A DNA stretch of 64,000 bases. It comes from Streptomyces daqingensis. Its GTDB lineage: Bacteria > Actinomycetota > Actinomycetes > Streptomycetales > Streptomycetaceae. The notes beneath the pieces are model-generated. The model was not told the origin of the DNA, did not search any database, and was given only the letters and a program-made list of their open reading frames with translations. The DNA lies in NCBI RefSeq assembly GCF_014645895.1, contig NZ_BMMP01000003.1, forward strand, positions 351,949 to 415,948, given 5' to 3'. How positions within the stretch are numbered: the first letter of the stretch is position 1; every line of letters starts with the position of its first letter. Of this stretch, positions 1-8,808 are shown piece by piece. Position numbers and translations under genes: made by a program.

Positions 1-91
1 CCTCGGCTGTCAGTCCTCGGCGCCGGTCAACGGCTGTCGCTGTGCCCCGACTTGGACGCGGTGGTCCCTCGTCCGGCCACTCGTCGTCGGG

Positions 92-1630
92 TCACTCGTC
101 CACGGCGCCGGAACCGCCGGAGAGCTGCGCGAGCCGGAACACCACGAACTCCGCCGGCTTCACCGGGGCGACGCCCACTTCGCAGACGACCTGGCCGTTG
201 TCGATGCTCTCCGGCGGGTTCGTCTCGTTGTCGCACCGCACGTAGAAGGCGTCGTCGGGAGTGAGGCCGAACAGGGCGCCCTTGCGCCACTCGTTGACGA
301 GGAACGCCGACACCGTCCGCCGCACCCGCGCCCACAACGCGTCGTCGTTGGGCTCGAAGACGACCCACTGCGTGCCCTCGAGGATCGACTCCTCCAGGTA
401 GTTGAAGAGCCTCCGCACGTTCAGGTACCGCCACGCCGGGTCGCTGGAGAGGGTCCGGGCGCCCCAGATGCGGATGCCGCGACCGGGGAACGCCCGTATG
501 CAGTTCAGGCCGATCGGGTTGAGCAAGTCGTGCTCGCCCTTGGTCAGTTGGGTCTGCAGTGCGACGGCGCCGCGCAGCACCTCGTTGGCCGGGGCCTTGT
601 GCACGCCGCGCGTCTCGTCGTTGCGCGCCCACACACCGGCGATGTGGCCGCTCGGCGGGATGAGGGTGTTGCGTCCGGCACCGGCGTCGAACACCTTGAT
701 CCACGGGTAGTACATCGTCGCGTACTTGGAGTCGAAGCCGGTGCGTTCCATGCGCCACGTGCGCGCCTGCTGCGGGCTCAGACCGGGCGGGGTGTCGAGG
801 ATCGCGACGCGGTCGCCCATCGCCTCGCAGTGCGTGATGATCCCCTGCTGGACGGAGATCACCGTCTCCAGATTCAGCACACCGCGCTCGTAGGCGCTCA
901 TCAGGTCCGGCGCGGCGACCATCGTCACGTCGTCGACGGCCTCCAGCCCGCCGAGGCCCGTGCGCTGGTCGGGGTCGCCCACGTAGGAGTCCGTCGACAG
1001 GTCGTCGGGAGCGGACGCCCCGCCGGCCCCCACGACCGGCGGGGCAGCCAGGGTCACCGACTGCGCCTCCGGGCGCGCCGGTGCGGCGCCCTTGCCGGGC
1101 TCCTCCAGCGAGATCAGCGACGACTGGGCCTTCACCTTCGTCGCGACGTTTTCCTTGCTGCGCTTTGCCGTGACGGAGGGGTACGTCTCCTCGACGCGCC
1201 CGTCCCGCTTCACGACGAGGGTGAAGACGTCCCGCGGCGGGTCCTCCTCGTCCGGGTCGGTCACCTCGACGGTGATCTCACCCGTCACGCCGGGGAGCGT
1301 CCGTACGACATACGGGCCCAACTGCGCCTGGGCGCCGGCAGGAAGCTCCTTGCCTGCCTCCTGGTCGGTGCCGCCGATGCGTACGACGTAGCAGATGCCG
1401 CCGCCGTTGGCGAAGAAACCGTGCACGGACGTGGCGAGGTACGTCCCCTCGACGAAATCGCCGAACACCGTGGTGAACTGCGTCCAGTTGGTGATGAGCG
1501 TGGGCTCGTTCAGCGGGCCCTTCTGCGCGAAACCGATGAATGCGGCGACCGACGTCCCCACACCTTGGATCGGGCGGGAGCCGGACTCCACCTCTTCGAC
1601 ATAGACGCCCGGCGACAGGTACGACGGCAT
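92..1630 (-). CDS. Contractile injection system (phage-like) tail sheath protein
   Basis: Structural subunit that polymerises around the inner tube and contracts to drive it into a target. The protein is 512 residues. Its N-terminus (MPSYLSPGVYVEEV) is the classic sheath opening, followed by the SRPIQGVGTSVAAFIG segment typical of phage, T6SS-like and eCIS sheaths. The C-terminal third (GRGIRIWGARTLSSDP, then RYLNVRRLFNYLEESI) matches the conserved sheath core. A longer reading to 2074 exists, but the ATG at 1630 is preceded by a strong AAGGAGGAG ribosome binding site and starts exactly at the family N-terminus. Residues of about 160-300 form a charged, variable insertion as is usual for the outer domain. 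The gene faces left, so the tube and baseplate genes would follow beyond the window edge. It is divergent from the effector gene at 1845. Confidence 0.93.
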   Translation of the reverse strand: MPSYLSPGVYVEEVESGSRPIQGVGTSVAAFIGFAQKGPLNEPTLITNWTQFTTVFGDFVEGTYLATSVHGFFANGGGICYVVRIGGTDQEAGKELPAGAQAQLGPYVVRTLPGVTGEITVEVTDPDEEDPPRDVFTLVVKRDGRVEETYPSVTAKRSKENVATKVKAQSSLISLEEPGKGAAPARPEAQSVTLAAPPVVGAGGASAPDDLSTDSYVGDPDQRTGLGGLEAVDDVTMVAAPDLMSAYERGVLNLETVISVQQGIITHCEAMGDRVAILDTPPGLSPQQARTWRMERTGFDSKYATMYYPWIKVFDAGAGRNTLIPPSGHIAGVWARNDETRGVHKAPANEVLRGAVALQTQLTKGEHDLLNPIGLNCIRAFPGRGIRIWGARTLSSDPAWRYLNVRRLFNYLEESILEGTQWVVFEPNDDALWARVRRTVSAFLVNEWRKGALFGLTPDDAFYVRCDNETNPPESIDNGQVVCEVGVAPVKPAEFVVFRLAQLSGGSGAVDE

Positions 1631-1844
1631 GCCACGCTCCTCCTTGACCTGGACCTCGAAGTCCTGACCTTGGTCGGGAAACGCAGGCGATTCTTCTTCT
1701 TGCCCTGGATCATCTGAAAGGGCTTTCGGCCGCCCCCGCGTACAAGACCGCGTGCCCGAAGGTGCAGCGGGCGGTGCCTTGTTGCCGTGACGCGCGCTTG
1801 AGCTGAGTGCCCCTGCCGGTGGCGATGCTGGCGGCCATGTCCGG
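1631..1844. promoter_or_regulatory. Divergent promoter region between sheath and effector
   Basis: About 214 bases separate the sheath start (minus strand) from the first possible effector start (plus strand), so both promoters should lie here. The sheath ribosome binding site occupies about 1635-1645. No clear -10/-35 pair or palindrome was recognised. The region is included because it would set the ratio of structural protein to cargo. Confidence 0.4.
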
Positions 1845-4800
1845 GTGTATCGGTCGGGGGCGTACGGGTCACGGGGTCGGCGGTGCCGGCCGGGTGGCGC
1901 GGTGAAGACGGCCCCGGAGAAGTCCGCGAAGGCTTCTGCCAAGTCTCCGCCGGAGACGGGGCGTTCGGCGACGGTACAGCAGACCGCCGAGGCGGCGGCA
2001 CCGGCAGCCCCCACGACATCCGGTAGGGGCCTGGACCGCCGAAGTCTCCAGCGCCTGCAGGGGGTTGCCGGCAACGCGGCGGTCTCGCGTCTCGTCGCGC
2101 AGCGCTACACGGCACCGGTCAAGCCGCCGCCGTCCAGCGCGCCGGGCTTCCACAAGGTGACTTCGGATGTGGCGGCGAAGAAGCAGAAGGTCGCTCAACA
2201 TCCGCCCGCGGAGGGCGAGTCGAAGTCGGCGCAGGACGCTGCGAAGGCGCCGGACGACGACAAGGAAGCCCAGGGCAAGGTCGCCAACTCCGAGAAGATG
2301 GACGAGGCGAAGCCCGGGGAGTTCGACAAGCAGGCCTTCATCGACGCCGTCAACAAGGCCATCGCCGACCAGGCGCCGAAGAACCTGGACGAGGCGGAGA
2401 AGTTCTCGGAGTCGGGCAAGGCCGAGAACGTCAAGGAGCAGGTCGACGGGAAGGTCTCCGACGGCAAGAAGACCTCCGCGAAGGACATCGAGTCCGAGAC
2501 CAAGGCCGACCCCGACACGTCCGCGGCCAAGGAAAAAGAAGTCAAGCCGATGTCGCCGGACAAACCGCCGGCGAACCCGGGCGCCCCCGATGCCGAGGGC
2601 GCCGTCCCGGACAAGCAGCCGCCCGAGGTCACGGACTTCTCCGACGGCCCGAAGGCCAACGACAAGGCGATGGCGGACGCCGAAGTCACCGAGGAGCAGC
2701 TGAAGAAGGGCAACGAGCCGGAGTTCGACGCCGCGCTGGGGGAGAAGAAGAAGGCGGAAGCGGACTCGGCGAAGGCACCGGACAAGGCCCGAGGCGCTGA
2801 GAAGGAGCAGCTGGCCGCGGCCAAGGAGGGCGCCGCCGCCGAGGGCACCAAGGCGATGGCGGCGATGACGGCCAAGCGGGGCGAGGCCGGGAAGCAGGTC
2901 GAGGGCGGGAAGAGCGAGACCAAGTCCAAGGACGAGCAGAAGCGCGAGCAGGTCACAGCGAAGCTGCAGAAGGTCTTCGACGCGACGAAGAAGGACGTCG
3001 AGGGAATCCTGGACGGACTGGACAAGAAGGTCGACGACCAGTTCACCAAGGGAGAGCAGGCAGCCCGCAAGGCCTTCGAGGCCGACCAGTCCCGCCGCAT
3101 GAAGGAGTACAAGGACAAGCGGTACTCCGGCTTGACGGGCAAGGCCCGCTGGGTCAAGGACAAGTTCGCCGGCCTCCCGGACGAGGCGAACCAGCTCTAC
3201 CAGCACTCCCGCAAGCTCTACGTGAACAAGATGCAGGGCGTCATCTCCTCGATCGCGGACACGATCGGCGCCGAGCTCGGCAAGGCGAAGACACGCATCA
3301 AAAAGGGCCGATCGCAGCTCGAGGCGGAGGTCGACAAGCTTCCGCAGGATCTGAAGAAGTACGGGCAGGAAGCCGCCAAGGACTTCGCCGGCAAGTTCGA
3401 CGACCTGGAGTCCGAGGTCAACGACAAGTCCAAGCAGCTCGTGTCGGACCTGGCGACGAAGTACACCGAGGCTCTCAACAAGGTCGACGAGCGGATCAAG
3501 GAGCTCCAGGAAGCCAACAAGGGCCTCATCGAGAAGGCCAAGGACGCGATCGTCGGCGTCATCAAGACCATCAACGAGCTCAAGGATCTGCTGCTGGGAA
3601 TCCTGGCCAAGGCCGCCAGCGCGATCATGAAAATCATCAAGGACCCGGTCGGCTTTTTGAAGAACCTGGTCAAGGCGGTCGGCGCCGGCCTGGAGCTGTT
3701 CATCAGCAACATCGCCGACCACCTGAAAAAGGGTCTTGTCGCCTGGCTGCTGGGCACGGCGGTCAAGGCTGGCATCGAACTCCCGGCGAAGTTCGACCTC
3801 AAGGGCATCATCCAGCTCATCGCCTCCACGTTGGGCCTGACCTGGGACAACATCCGCGCCCGCGTCACCCGCAAGGGCGTCCCCGACAAGGCGATGGACG
3901 CGGTCGAGTCCCAGGTGCCGGTAGCAAAGGCACTCGCGAAGGAAGGCCCGTCCGGCGCGGCCGACGAGATCTCCGCACAGGTCGGCGACCTGAAGTCCAC
4001 GATCCTCGAGGACCTGAAGTCCTACCTGATCCCCACGGTCATCATCGCGGGCATCACCTGGATCGTCTCCCTGCTCAACCCGGCCTCCGCCTTCGTCCGC
4101 GCAGTAAAAGCAATCATCGACATCGTCTCGTTCGTGGTGAACCAGGGCGCCCAGATTGTCGAATTCGTCAACGCGGTCCTCGACGCGGTCATCGAAATAG
4201 CGAACGGCGGCGCGGCGGGCGTACCCAAGATGGTCGAGACGGCGTTAGCAGCGAGCATCCCGCTGTTGATCGGGTTGTTGGCTTCGCTGCTCGGCATCGG
4301 TGGGCTTGCCAACAAGGTCAAGCAGGTTATCCAGAAGGCGTCCAAGCCGGTTAACAGGGCGATCGACAAGATCGTGGACAAGATTGTCAGGGCTGGGAAA
4401 AAGCTGTGGCGGAAACTGAAGGGGAGAGGAAAGGAGGGTAAGGAGGAAAAGGGAAGTCGTAAGCGTGACCAGCGAGTAGATGCACTCGTAACTGCTTATC
4501 TGAAGAGCCAAGAGCTTGAAGAGTGTTCCGTTGAGGAAGCGCGGCAGGTAGTTGGGCGAGCCTTAAGAAAATTCAAGAAGCACGGACTAAAGGCTATATC
4601 GATAAATTCGCCCTCCGGTGATGAGTCCATCGTGAACATCACTGCGAGTCCGACGCGACCTGTTATGACTCTCTGGTTTCTCAGGGCGCTTGTAAGTGCG
4701 CTGAGTTCGCGATTTCGAGTCAAGGATCTATACGGAGAGGCCTTCGGAAGCAAGAAGGGTGCCAGAAAGTATAGCTGGATTACCGCACGAGTCCCGACAA

Positions 4801-5483
4801 TCGCGATTGGAACGCTAGGGCGATCTGATGGCTATAGCGAGAGCATCCGAGGGGAGAGTCGGGCGACCTCGCGAAAGTTCAAACAGGCCGTGACTAAGTA
4901 CTTCAAGGATAATCCAAATGGAAGTAAGCCGATTCCAGAGATTGTCCGAGACGCTAACCATCGTGGCTGGCACGCGGAAGAAGAAGTCATATCCAAATTC
5001 ACTGACGAACAGCAGCGCCTACTCCCCGCCGTTAATATTCTCTCACGTGATTCCCCCGGAGGGAAACCGGGGGCCAGCCTGATGATCAAAGTAACCCGAA
5101 GCCCGTGCCCCCTTTGTGCCACGCTGATGCGCAATCTTCAGGCCTCCGTCCGAGGCGACTGGCATCCCAACTTCAGAGTTGTGACGAGCTCTATAGGGCT
5201 ATATTCGGGAGGTGAAGTTGACTTCACCTTCCGCCGGCCTGTTCCGAGCACTGGCCCTCGTGAGGGTGGAGTAAAGGGGATACAGGTGCTCCGAGCTGCC
5301 GGGATAGAGCAGCGCGTGTTGACACTGCATGATCCGTCTTTCGACGAGGTTTTCGACGCCTATAAAGCGGGCACTATCAGTAGCGCTGACCTGACCGGTT
5401 TCATACGCATGATGTTTGGTCGAAATGACAAATATGCAGATGAGCTGAGGCGTGCCGTCGGTCAGGTGACGTTCACGATGTAA
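1845..5483 (+). CDS. eCIS-associated effector with C-terminal deaminase-like toxin domain
   Basis: Large modular protein, 1212 residues from the GTG at 1845; a GTG at 1902 (residue 20) is an equally plausible start. Residues 67-87 contain LQRLQGVAGNAAVSRLV, the motif seen at the N-terminus of eCIS-linked proteins and also in the DUF4157 protein at 14316. Residues about 90-400 are Lys/Glu/Ala-rich and low complexity. Residues about 400-720 are helical and coiled-coil-like. Hydrophobic stretches lie near 727-750 and 800-822, followed by a basic segment. The last 170 residues carry H1043-A-E1045 and P1087-C1088-P-L-C1091, the zinc-binding and catalytic signature of the cytidine-deaminase fold used by bacterial toxins. 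From about 4380 onward GC falls visibly and codon use becomes unlike the neighbours, indicating a swapped tip. Two bldA-type TTA codons occur (4245-4247, 4563-4565). The substrate, nucleic acid base or other, cannot be told. Confidence 0.8.
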   Translation: MYRSGAYGSRGRRCRPGGAVKTAPEKSAKASAKSPPETGRSATVQQTAEAAAPAAPTTSGRGLDRRSLQRLQGVAGNAAVSRLVAQRYTAPVKPPPSSAPGFHKVTSDVAAKKQKVAQHPPAEGESKSAQDAAKAPDDDKEAQGKVANSEKMDEAKPGEFDKQAFIDAVNKAIADQAPKNLDEAEKFSESGKAENVKEQVDGKVSDGKKTSAKDIESETKADPDTSAAKEKEVKPMSPDKPPANPGAPDAEGAVPDKQPPEVTDFSDGPKANDKAMADAEVTEEQLKKGNEPEFDAALGEKKKAEADSAKAPDKARGAEKEQLAAAKEGAAAEGTKAMAAMTAKRGEAGKQVEGGKSETKSKDEQKREQVTAKLQKVFDATKKDVEGILDGLDKKVDDQFTKGEQAARKAFEADQSRRMKEYKDKRYSGLTGKARWVKDKFAGLPDEANQLYQHSRKLYVNKMQGVISSIADTIGAELGKAKTRIKKGRSQLEAEVDKLPQDLKKYGQEAAKDFAGKFDDLESEVNDKSKQLVSDLATKYTEALNKVDERIKELQEANKGLIEKAKDAIVGVIKTINELKDLLLGILAKAASAIMKIIKDPVGFLKNLVKAVGAGLELFISNIADHLKKGLVAWLLGTAVKAGIELPAKFDLKGIIQLIASTLGLTWDNIRARVTRKGVPDKAMDAVESQVPVAKALAKEGPSGAADEISAQVGDLKSTILEDLKSYLIPTVIIAGITWIVSLLNPASAFVRAVKAIIDIVSFVVNQGAQIVEFVNAVLDAVIEIANGGAAGVPKMVETALAASIPLLIGLLASLLGIGGLANKVKQVIQKASKPVNRAIDKIVDKIVRAGKKLWRKLKGRGKEGKEEKGSRKRDQRVDALVTAYLKSQELEECSVEEARQVVGRALRKFKKHGLKAISINSPSGDESIVNITASPTRPVMTLWFLRALVSALSSRFRVKDLYGEAFGSKKGARKYSWITARVPTIAIGTLGRSDGYSESIRGESRATSRKFKQAVTKYFKDNPNGSKPIPEIVRDANHRGWHAEEEVISKFTDEQQRLLPAVNILSRDSPGGKPGASLMIKVTRSPCPLCATLMRNLQASVRGDWHPNFRVVTSSIGLYSGGEVDFTFRRPVPSTGPREGGVKGIQVLRAAGIEQRVLTLHDPSFDEVFDAYKAGTISSADLTGFIRMMFGRNDKYADELRRAVGQVTFTM

Positions 5484-5497
5484 TTTGGGGAGGTTCA

Positions 5498-5854
5498 GTG
5501 TCACGGGCAATCATTTTTCAGGACCTGACTCGAAATGGCTGGGTCAGCGCCTCTGAAATCTCCGAAAAGCTAAACTTTCTTGACCTGCTCTTCGTGAATC
5601 GAGAAAACTCAATTCGCCTTACAGAGGACGTCGAGGCTGGATTGCTGTTGATCACTCTGACTCCTGTGCGTGACCCAGGCGATCAAGGGGAGTTTTATTT
5701 CTGGGTCGCCCCGCTTGCGGGAGAGCAGGAATCTCGCTTCTGTGAAATCCTTGAGAGTAGGAAAGGGACACTTACTGCGAGATCCGTGGATGATTTCGTC
5801 GGCGCGCTGGATCAGGTAGGAATTCGGAGTCATTTGAACTACCCGAGTGGCTGA
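5498..5854 (+). CDS. Probable immunity protein for the upstream deaminase-like toxin
   Basis: A 118-residue soluble protein starting at a GTG preceded by GGGGAGG four bases upstream. It begins 14 bases after the toxin stop codon on the same strand, so the two are surely co-transcribed. The sequence is acidic and mixed alpha/beta in character (for example VEAGLLLITLTPV and GEFYFWVAPLAG) with no signal peptide or membrane segment, and it shares the low GC and codon use of the toxin tip. Short acidic proteins in this position are the rule for polymorphic-toxin immunity genes, and Imm1-like proteins often accompany deaminase toxins. The family was not confirmed. The function is inferred mainly from position, size and composition. 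Confidence 0.6.
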   Translation: MSRAIIFQDLTRNGWVSASEISEKLNFLDLLFVNRENSIRLTEDVEAGLLLITLTPVRDPGDQGEFYFWVAPLAGEQESRFCEILESRKGTLTARSVDDFVGALDQVGIRSHLNYPSG

Positions 5855-5898
5855 GCAGCGGAATCTATTGCCACGAGCGTGCTTGTGCGCTTGTCCGC

Positions 5899-7995
5899 TC
5901 AACTCAACTGGGCGAGATAGGGTCCGAACTCCGAGGCAAGAGTTAGGCGGCCCAGTTTCTGGTACTCCCGCTGCACCGCGTGGATCAAGTCCCGCATCGC
6001 CACCGGCGACCCGGACTCCGCCGTAAGGTACGCAGCTGTGATGGCGATGGACCTGATGTTGCCGCCCGCAAGCTCGAAGGACTCCGCGCAGAAGTCGAGG
6101 TCCAGGCCCTCCGCGTGGGGGAGGAGCGGGGCCAGGCAGCGTTGCCAGAGGACCAGGCGCTCCGCCGCTTCCGGTAGGGGGAAGTCGATGACCAGGTCCA
6201 GGCGGCGGGTGAAGGCGTCGTCCAGGTTGGCGCGGAGGTTCGTGGCCAGGATGGCGAGCCCGTCGAACGTCTCCATGCGTTGCAGCAGGTACGCGCTCTC
6301 GACGTTCGCGTAGCGGTCGTGGGCGTCCTTGACCTCGGAGCGCTTGCCGAAGATCGCGTCCGCCTCGTCGAAGAGCAGGACACCGTTGATGCCGGCGGCC
6401 TCCGTGAAGATGCGCTCCAGGTTCTTCTCCGTCTCACCGACGTACTTGTCGATGACCGTCGACAGATCGACCGTGTAGAGGTCCAGGCCCAGGTCGGCCG
6501 CGATGACCTCCGCGGACATCGTCTTTCCCGTACCCGAGTCGCCCGCGAAGAGTGCCGTGACGCCCCGGCCGCGGCCGCCGCCCGGGCGCATGCCCCATTC
6601 GCCGAGTACGCGGTCGCGGTGGCGGGCGCGGGCCGTCAGCTCGCGGAGCTGAGCCAGGGGATTGGGCGGGAGCACCAAGTCGTCCCAGCCGACGGCCGGT
6701 TCGATATGGCGGGCAAGGCGGTCGAGGCCCGCGGCGTTCTGGGCGCGGGCGCCTGCGCGGACGTGGTCCGGGGTGAGTCCGCTGCCGCTGAGCGCTGCCG
6801 TCTGTGACGTGGCGCGGGCCGCGCCCGCTATCTGGTCCGGAGTGAGGAGGAACGGGGAGAGGGTCCGGGTCAGGTCCAGGTCCGACGGGACGTCCCCGGA
6901 GTACGACGCCTTCCAGAGTCCCGCTCTGGCCGTCGGTTCCACTCGCGGGGCCTGGAGGAGGAGCGGGGGGTGCTTCGACCACGATGCGTCCCAGGGCGCG
7001 CGGCCCACGAGGATCACCGGGGCGTCTGCCTCCGCCAACTGCCGGATGGCGGCGACCTTTTCCGGCAGGAGTGCGTCCACCGGGCCGCAGACCAGGCCCG
7101 CGCCGGTCAGCCGCGCCTCACGTGTCAGGACGCGTACCGCCTCTGTCGTGTTCGGGTCCTCTGCCAGGCGGTGCAGGTCGACGCCGAGGGGCGTGCGGCC
7201 GGAGCGGATGAGCGCCGAGGCGGCCAGTGAGGTGCCCGCGCCGCCCTGGTCCTCCCGGAGGTAGGCCAGCCGGACGCCGTCTCCGAGGGCGCGCGCCAGG
7301 GGAGCCGGGTCGCCGACGCCGGGGACGTCCGGGCGGGGGACCAGCAGATCGGCGATGCGCGGGTCCGGGGTGTCGTCGCCGAGGAGGTGGGCCGTCACGC
7401 GGTCGGGGACGCGTAACGCGCGGGCCAGGAACGGCCGTTCGGGTTCCTCGACGAGGAGGAGCCCTCCTGCCCGCAGCGGGGAGAGCGGGTGGAGACGGGC
7501 GCGGGCGGTGGAGTCCGCCGGCGGCATGCCGCAGAGGCCGAGGGCGAGGCCCGCGCTGGGACGGCGGCGCGTCACGTCGTCGTTGAGATAGCCGTAGAAG
7601 GCCTCGAAGCGCTCGTCGAGGTCGGGGAGGAGGGAGATGAGGAGGATGTCGACGTCCAGGGCCGACAGGGCGAACTCCCGGGCCAGGGCGTGGAGTCGGG
7701 ACGTGGCGTCTGCGCCGGACTCCGCCTCCGACAGCCGGTCCCGCTCGGTCTCGGAAGGGGCGGGGAGGGAGCGGCCCTCTTCCAGGAGCCGGAGCACCGC
7801 CTCGTCGTTGAGGTAGAGGCCGCGGAACTCGTCGTCCGGGTGGGGGTCGGTGGCGCGTCGGAGCTCCACCGCCCGGCGGACGCGTTCCTCGATGATGACG
7901 GCGCGGGCCAGCAAATGGCGCAGCGAGACGTCGAGTTCGGCCCCGTTGGCTCCGTCGGCGCCCTCCGGGCCCCCGGGCGGAGTCTCCCGCGTCAT
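5899..7995 (-). CDS. AAA+ ATPase of the contractile injection system locus
   Basis: A 698-residue protein of the ATPase family conserved in eCIS operons (the Pvc15/Afp15 type), thought to aid assembly or cargo handling. The N-terminal half is a variable helical region. The C-terminal AAA+ module has Walker A GDSGTGKT at residues 485-492, Walker B VLLFDE at 539-544, and the downstream ATNLRANLDDAFTRRLDLVIDF stretch containing the sensor-1 Asn and arginine finger. The start ATG at 7995 overlaps the stop of the DUF4255 gene by four bases (7992-7995), so the two are translationally coupled. A TTA codon for residue 194 lies at 7414-7416 and would make full-length synthesis depend on the bldA tRNA. 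The gene converges on the toxin-immunity pair. Confidence 0.9.
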   Translation of the reverse strand: MTRETPPGGPEGADGANGAELDVSLRHLLARAVIIEERVRRAVELRRATDPHPDDEFRGLYLNDEAVLRLLEEGRSLPAPSETERDRLSEAESGADATSRLHALAREFALSALDVDILLISLLPDLDERFEAFYGYLNDDVTRRRPSAGLALGLCGMPPADSTARARLHPLSPLRAGGLLLVEEPERPFLARALRVPDRVTAHLLGDDTPDPRIADLLVPRPDVPGVGDPAPLARALGDGVRLAYLREDQGGAGTSLAASALIRSGRTPLGVDLHRLAEDPNTTEAVRVLTREARLTGAGLVCGPVDALLPEKVAAIRQLAEADAPVILVGRAPWDASWSKHPPLLLQAPRVEPTARAGLWKASYSGDVPSDLDLTRTLSPFLLTPDQIAGAARATSQTAALSGSGLTPDHVRAGARAQNAAGLDRLARHIEPAVGWDDLVLPPNPLAQLRELTARARHRDRVLGEWGMRPGGGRGRGVTALFAGDSGTGKTMSAEVIAADLGLDLYTVDLSTVIDKYVGETEKNLERIFTEAAGINGVLLFDEADAIFGKRSEVKDAHDRYANVESAYLLQRMETFDGLAILATNLRANLDDAFTRRLDLVIDFPLPEAAERLVLWQRCLAPLLPHAEGLDLDFCAESFELAGGNIRSIAITAAYLTAESGSPVAMRDLIHAVQREYQKLGRLTLASEFGPYLAQLS

Positions 7996-8756
7996 TCGCC
8001 GCCCTCGGAGATGCGGGAGGCGATGCCGCCGCGACGCGTGCGCGCACGGGGCTCAGTGTCTGCTCCGTCGTCGGCCGCGCGGGGTGGCGCACCCGGGCGC
8101 GTGCCGTAGATCGGCTGCTTCACGCCGTTGGGTGCGGTGCGGTACGCCGTCGGCTCGTTCCCCGGCCGTTCGTCGGGCGGCGGGGCGTCGAAGAAGCCCA
8201 GTTGCAGGCCCTCGTCGCTGACCGGCGGACCGGCCGGATAGACGGGGGACGCGGTGGCCGGGACGCTCACCACCAGGTCCAGCGACGGCTTCAACTCGCC
8301 GCCCAGCGCACTCCACACGTCCGCGAACGAGCGGTCCGAAGGCGGCGGCAGCGCAATCGTCATCGGGACGGCGACACCGATCTCCGCGAGGGTCCCGGTC
8401 AACCGCTCGGCAGGCAGCGCCTCGTACTGGAGGAGGCATGTCAACAGCGAGGAGAGCAGACGGTGTTCGTCCTCCGGTCGCTTCGTCCACGCCGTGATCA
8501 GGTAGGACAGCTTGAAGTAGCGGGGCGGGCGGCGGCGGGCCACGACGATGCCTTGCTCGTCGTACTGGTTGTGCAGGCCGCGTTCGCGGAGCTGCATGTG
8601 CTCGCGGATGTCGTACAGATACAGGTTCACCGTAGGGGCGTTGACCGTCGCCGCCCAGTCGCGGGTGGGCGCGTCGAAGACGACGGCGATCTGCCCGCCC
8701 TCCAGCGGCTCCGCGCGGAACAGGGCGCGCAGCGCTTCGTCGACCTCGTGGATCAC
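7992..8756 (-). CDS. DUF4255 family eCIS protein (Pvc16-like tail terminator/cap)
   Basis: A 254-residue protein with the DUF4255 N-terminal signature: MIHEVDEALRALF, then DAPTRDW and VNLYLYDIREH near residues 30-55, followed by SYLITAW. Members of this family sit at the distal end of the contractile particle and occur in nearly every eCIS locus. The C-terminal 70 residues are Pro/Arg-rich and variable. The gene lies 52 bases downstream of the VWA protein gene and is coupled to the AAA+ ATPase gene by an ATGA overlap, forming the end of one minus-strand transcription unit. Confidence 0.88.
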   Translation of the reverse strand: MIHEVDEALRALFRAEPLEGGQIAVVFDAPTRDWAATVNAPTVNLYLYDIREHMQLRERGLHNQYDEQGIVVARRRPPRYFKLSYLITAWTKRPEDEHRLLSSLLTCLLQYEALPAERLTGTLAEIGVAVPMTIALPPPSDRSFADVWSALGGELKPSLDLVVSVPATASPVYPAGPPVSDEGLQLGFFDAPPPDERPGNEPTAYRTAPNGVKQPIYGTRPGAPPRAADDGADTEPRARTRRGGIASRISEGGE

Positions 8757-8808
8757 GGTGCTTCCTCCCAGCTAAGCGTCGTCGCGCTGCCCTTCCGTCG
8801 AGATGCGC

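Noticed and set aside
530-1717. 395-residue plus-strand open frame
   Set aside because: Antisense to the well-supported sheath gene; Arg/Gly/His-rich composition typical of high-GC shadow frames.
1869-3722. 617-residue minus-strand open frame
   Set aside because: Antisense to the effector's Lys/Glu-rich region; the Leu/Arg/Asp repeats are a direct reflection of that composition.
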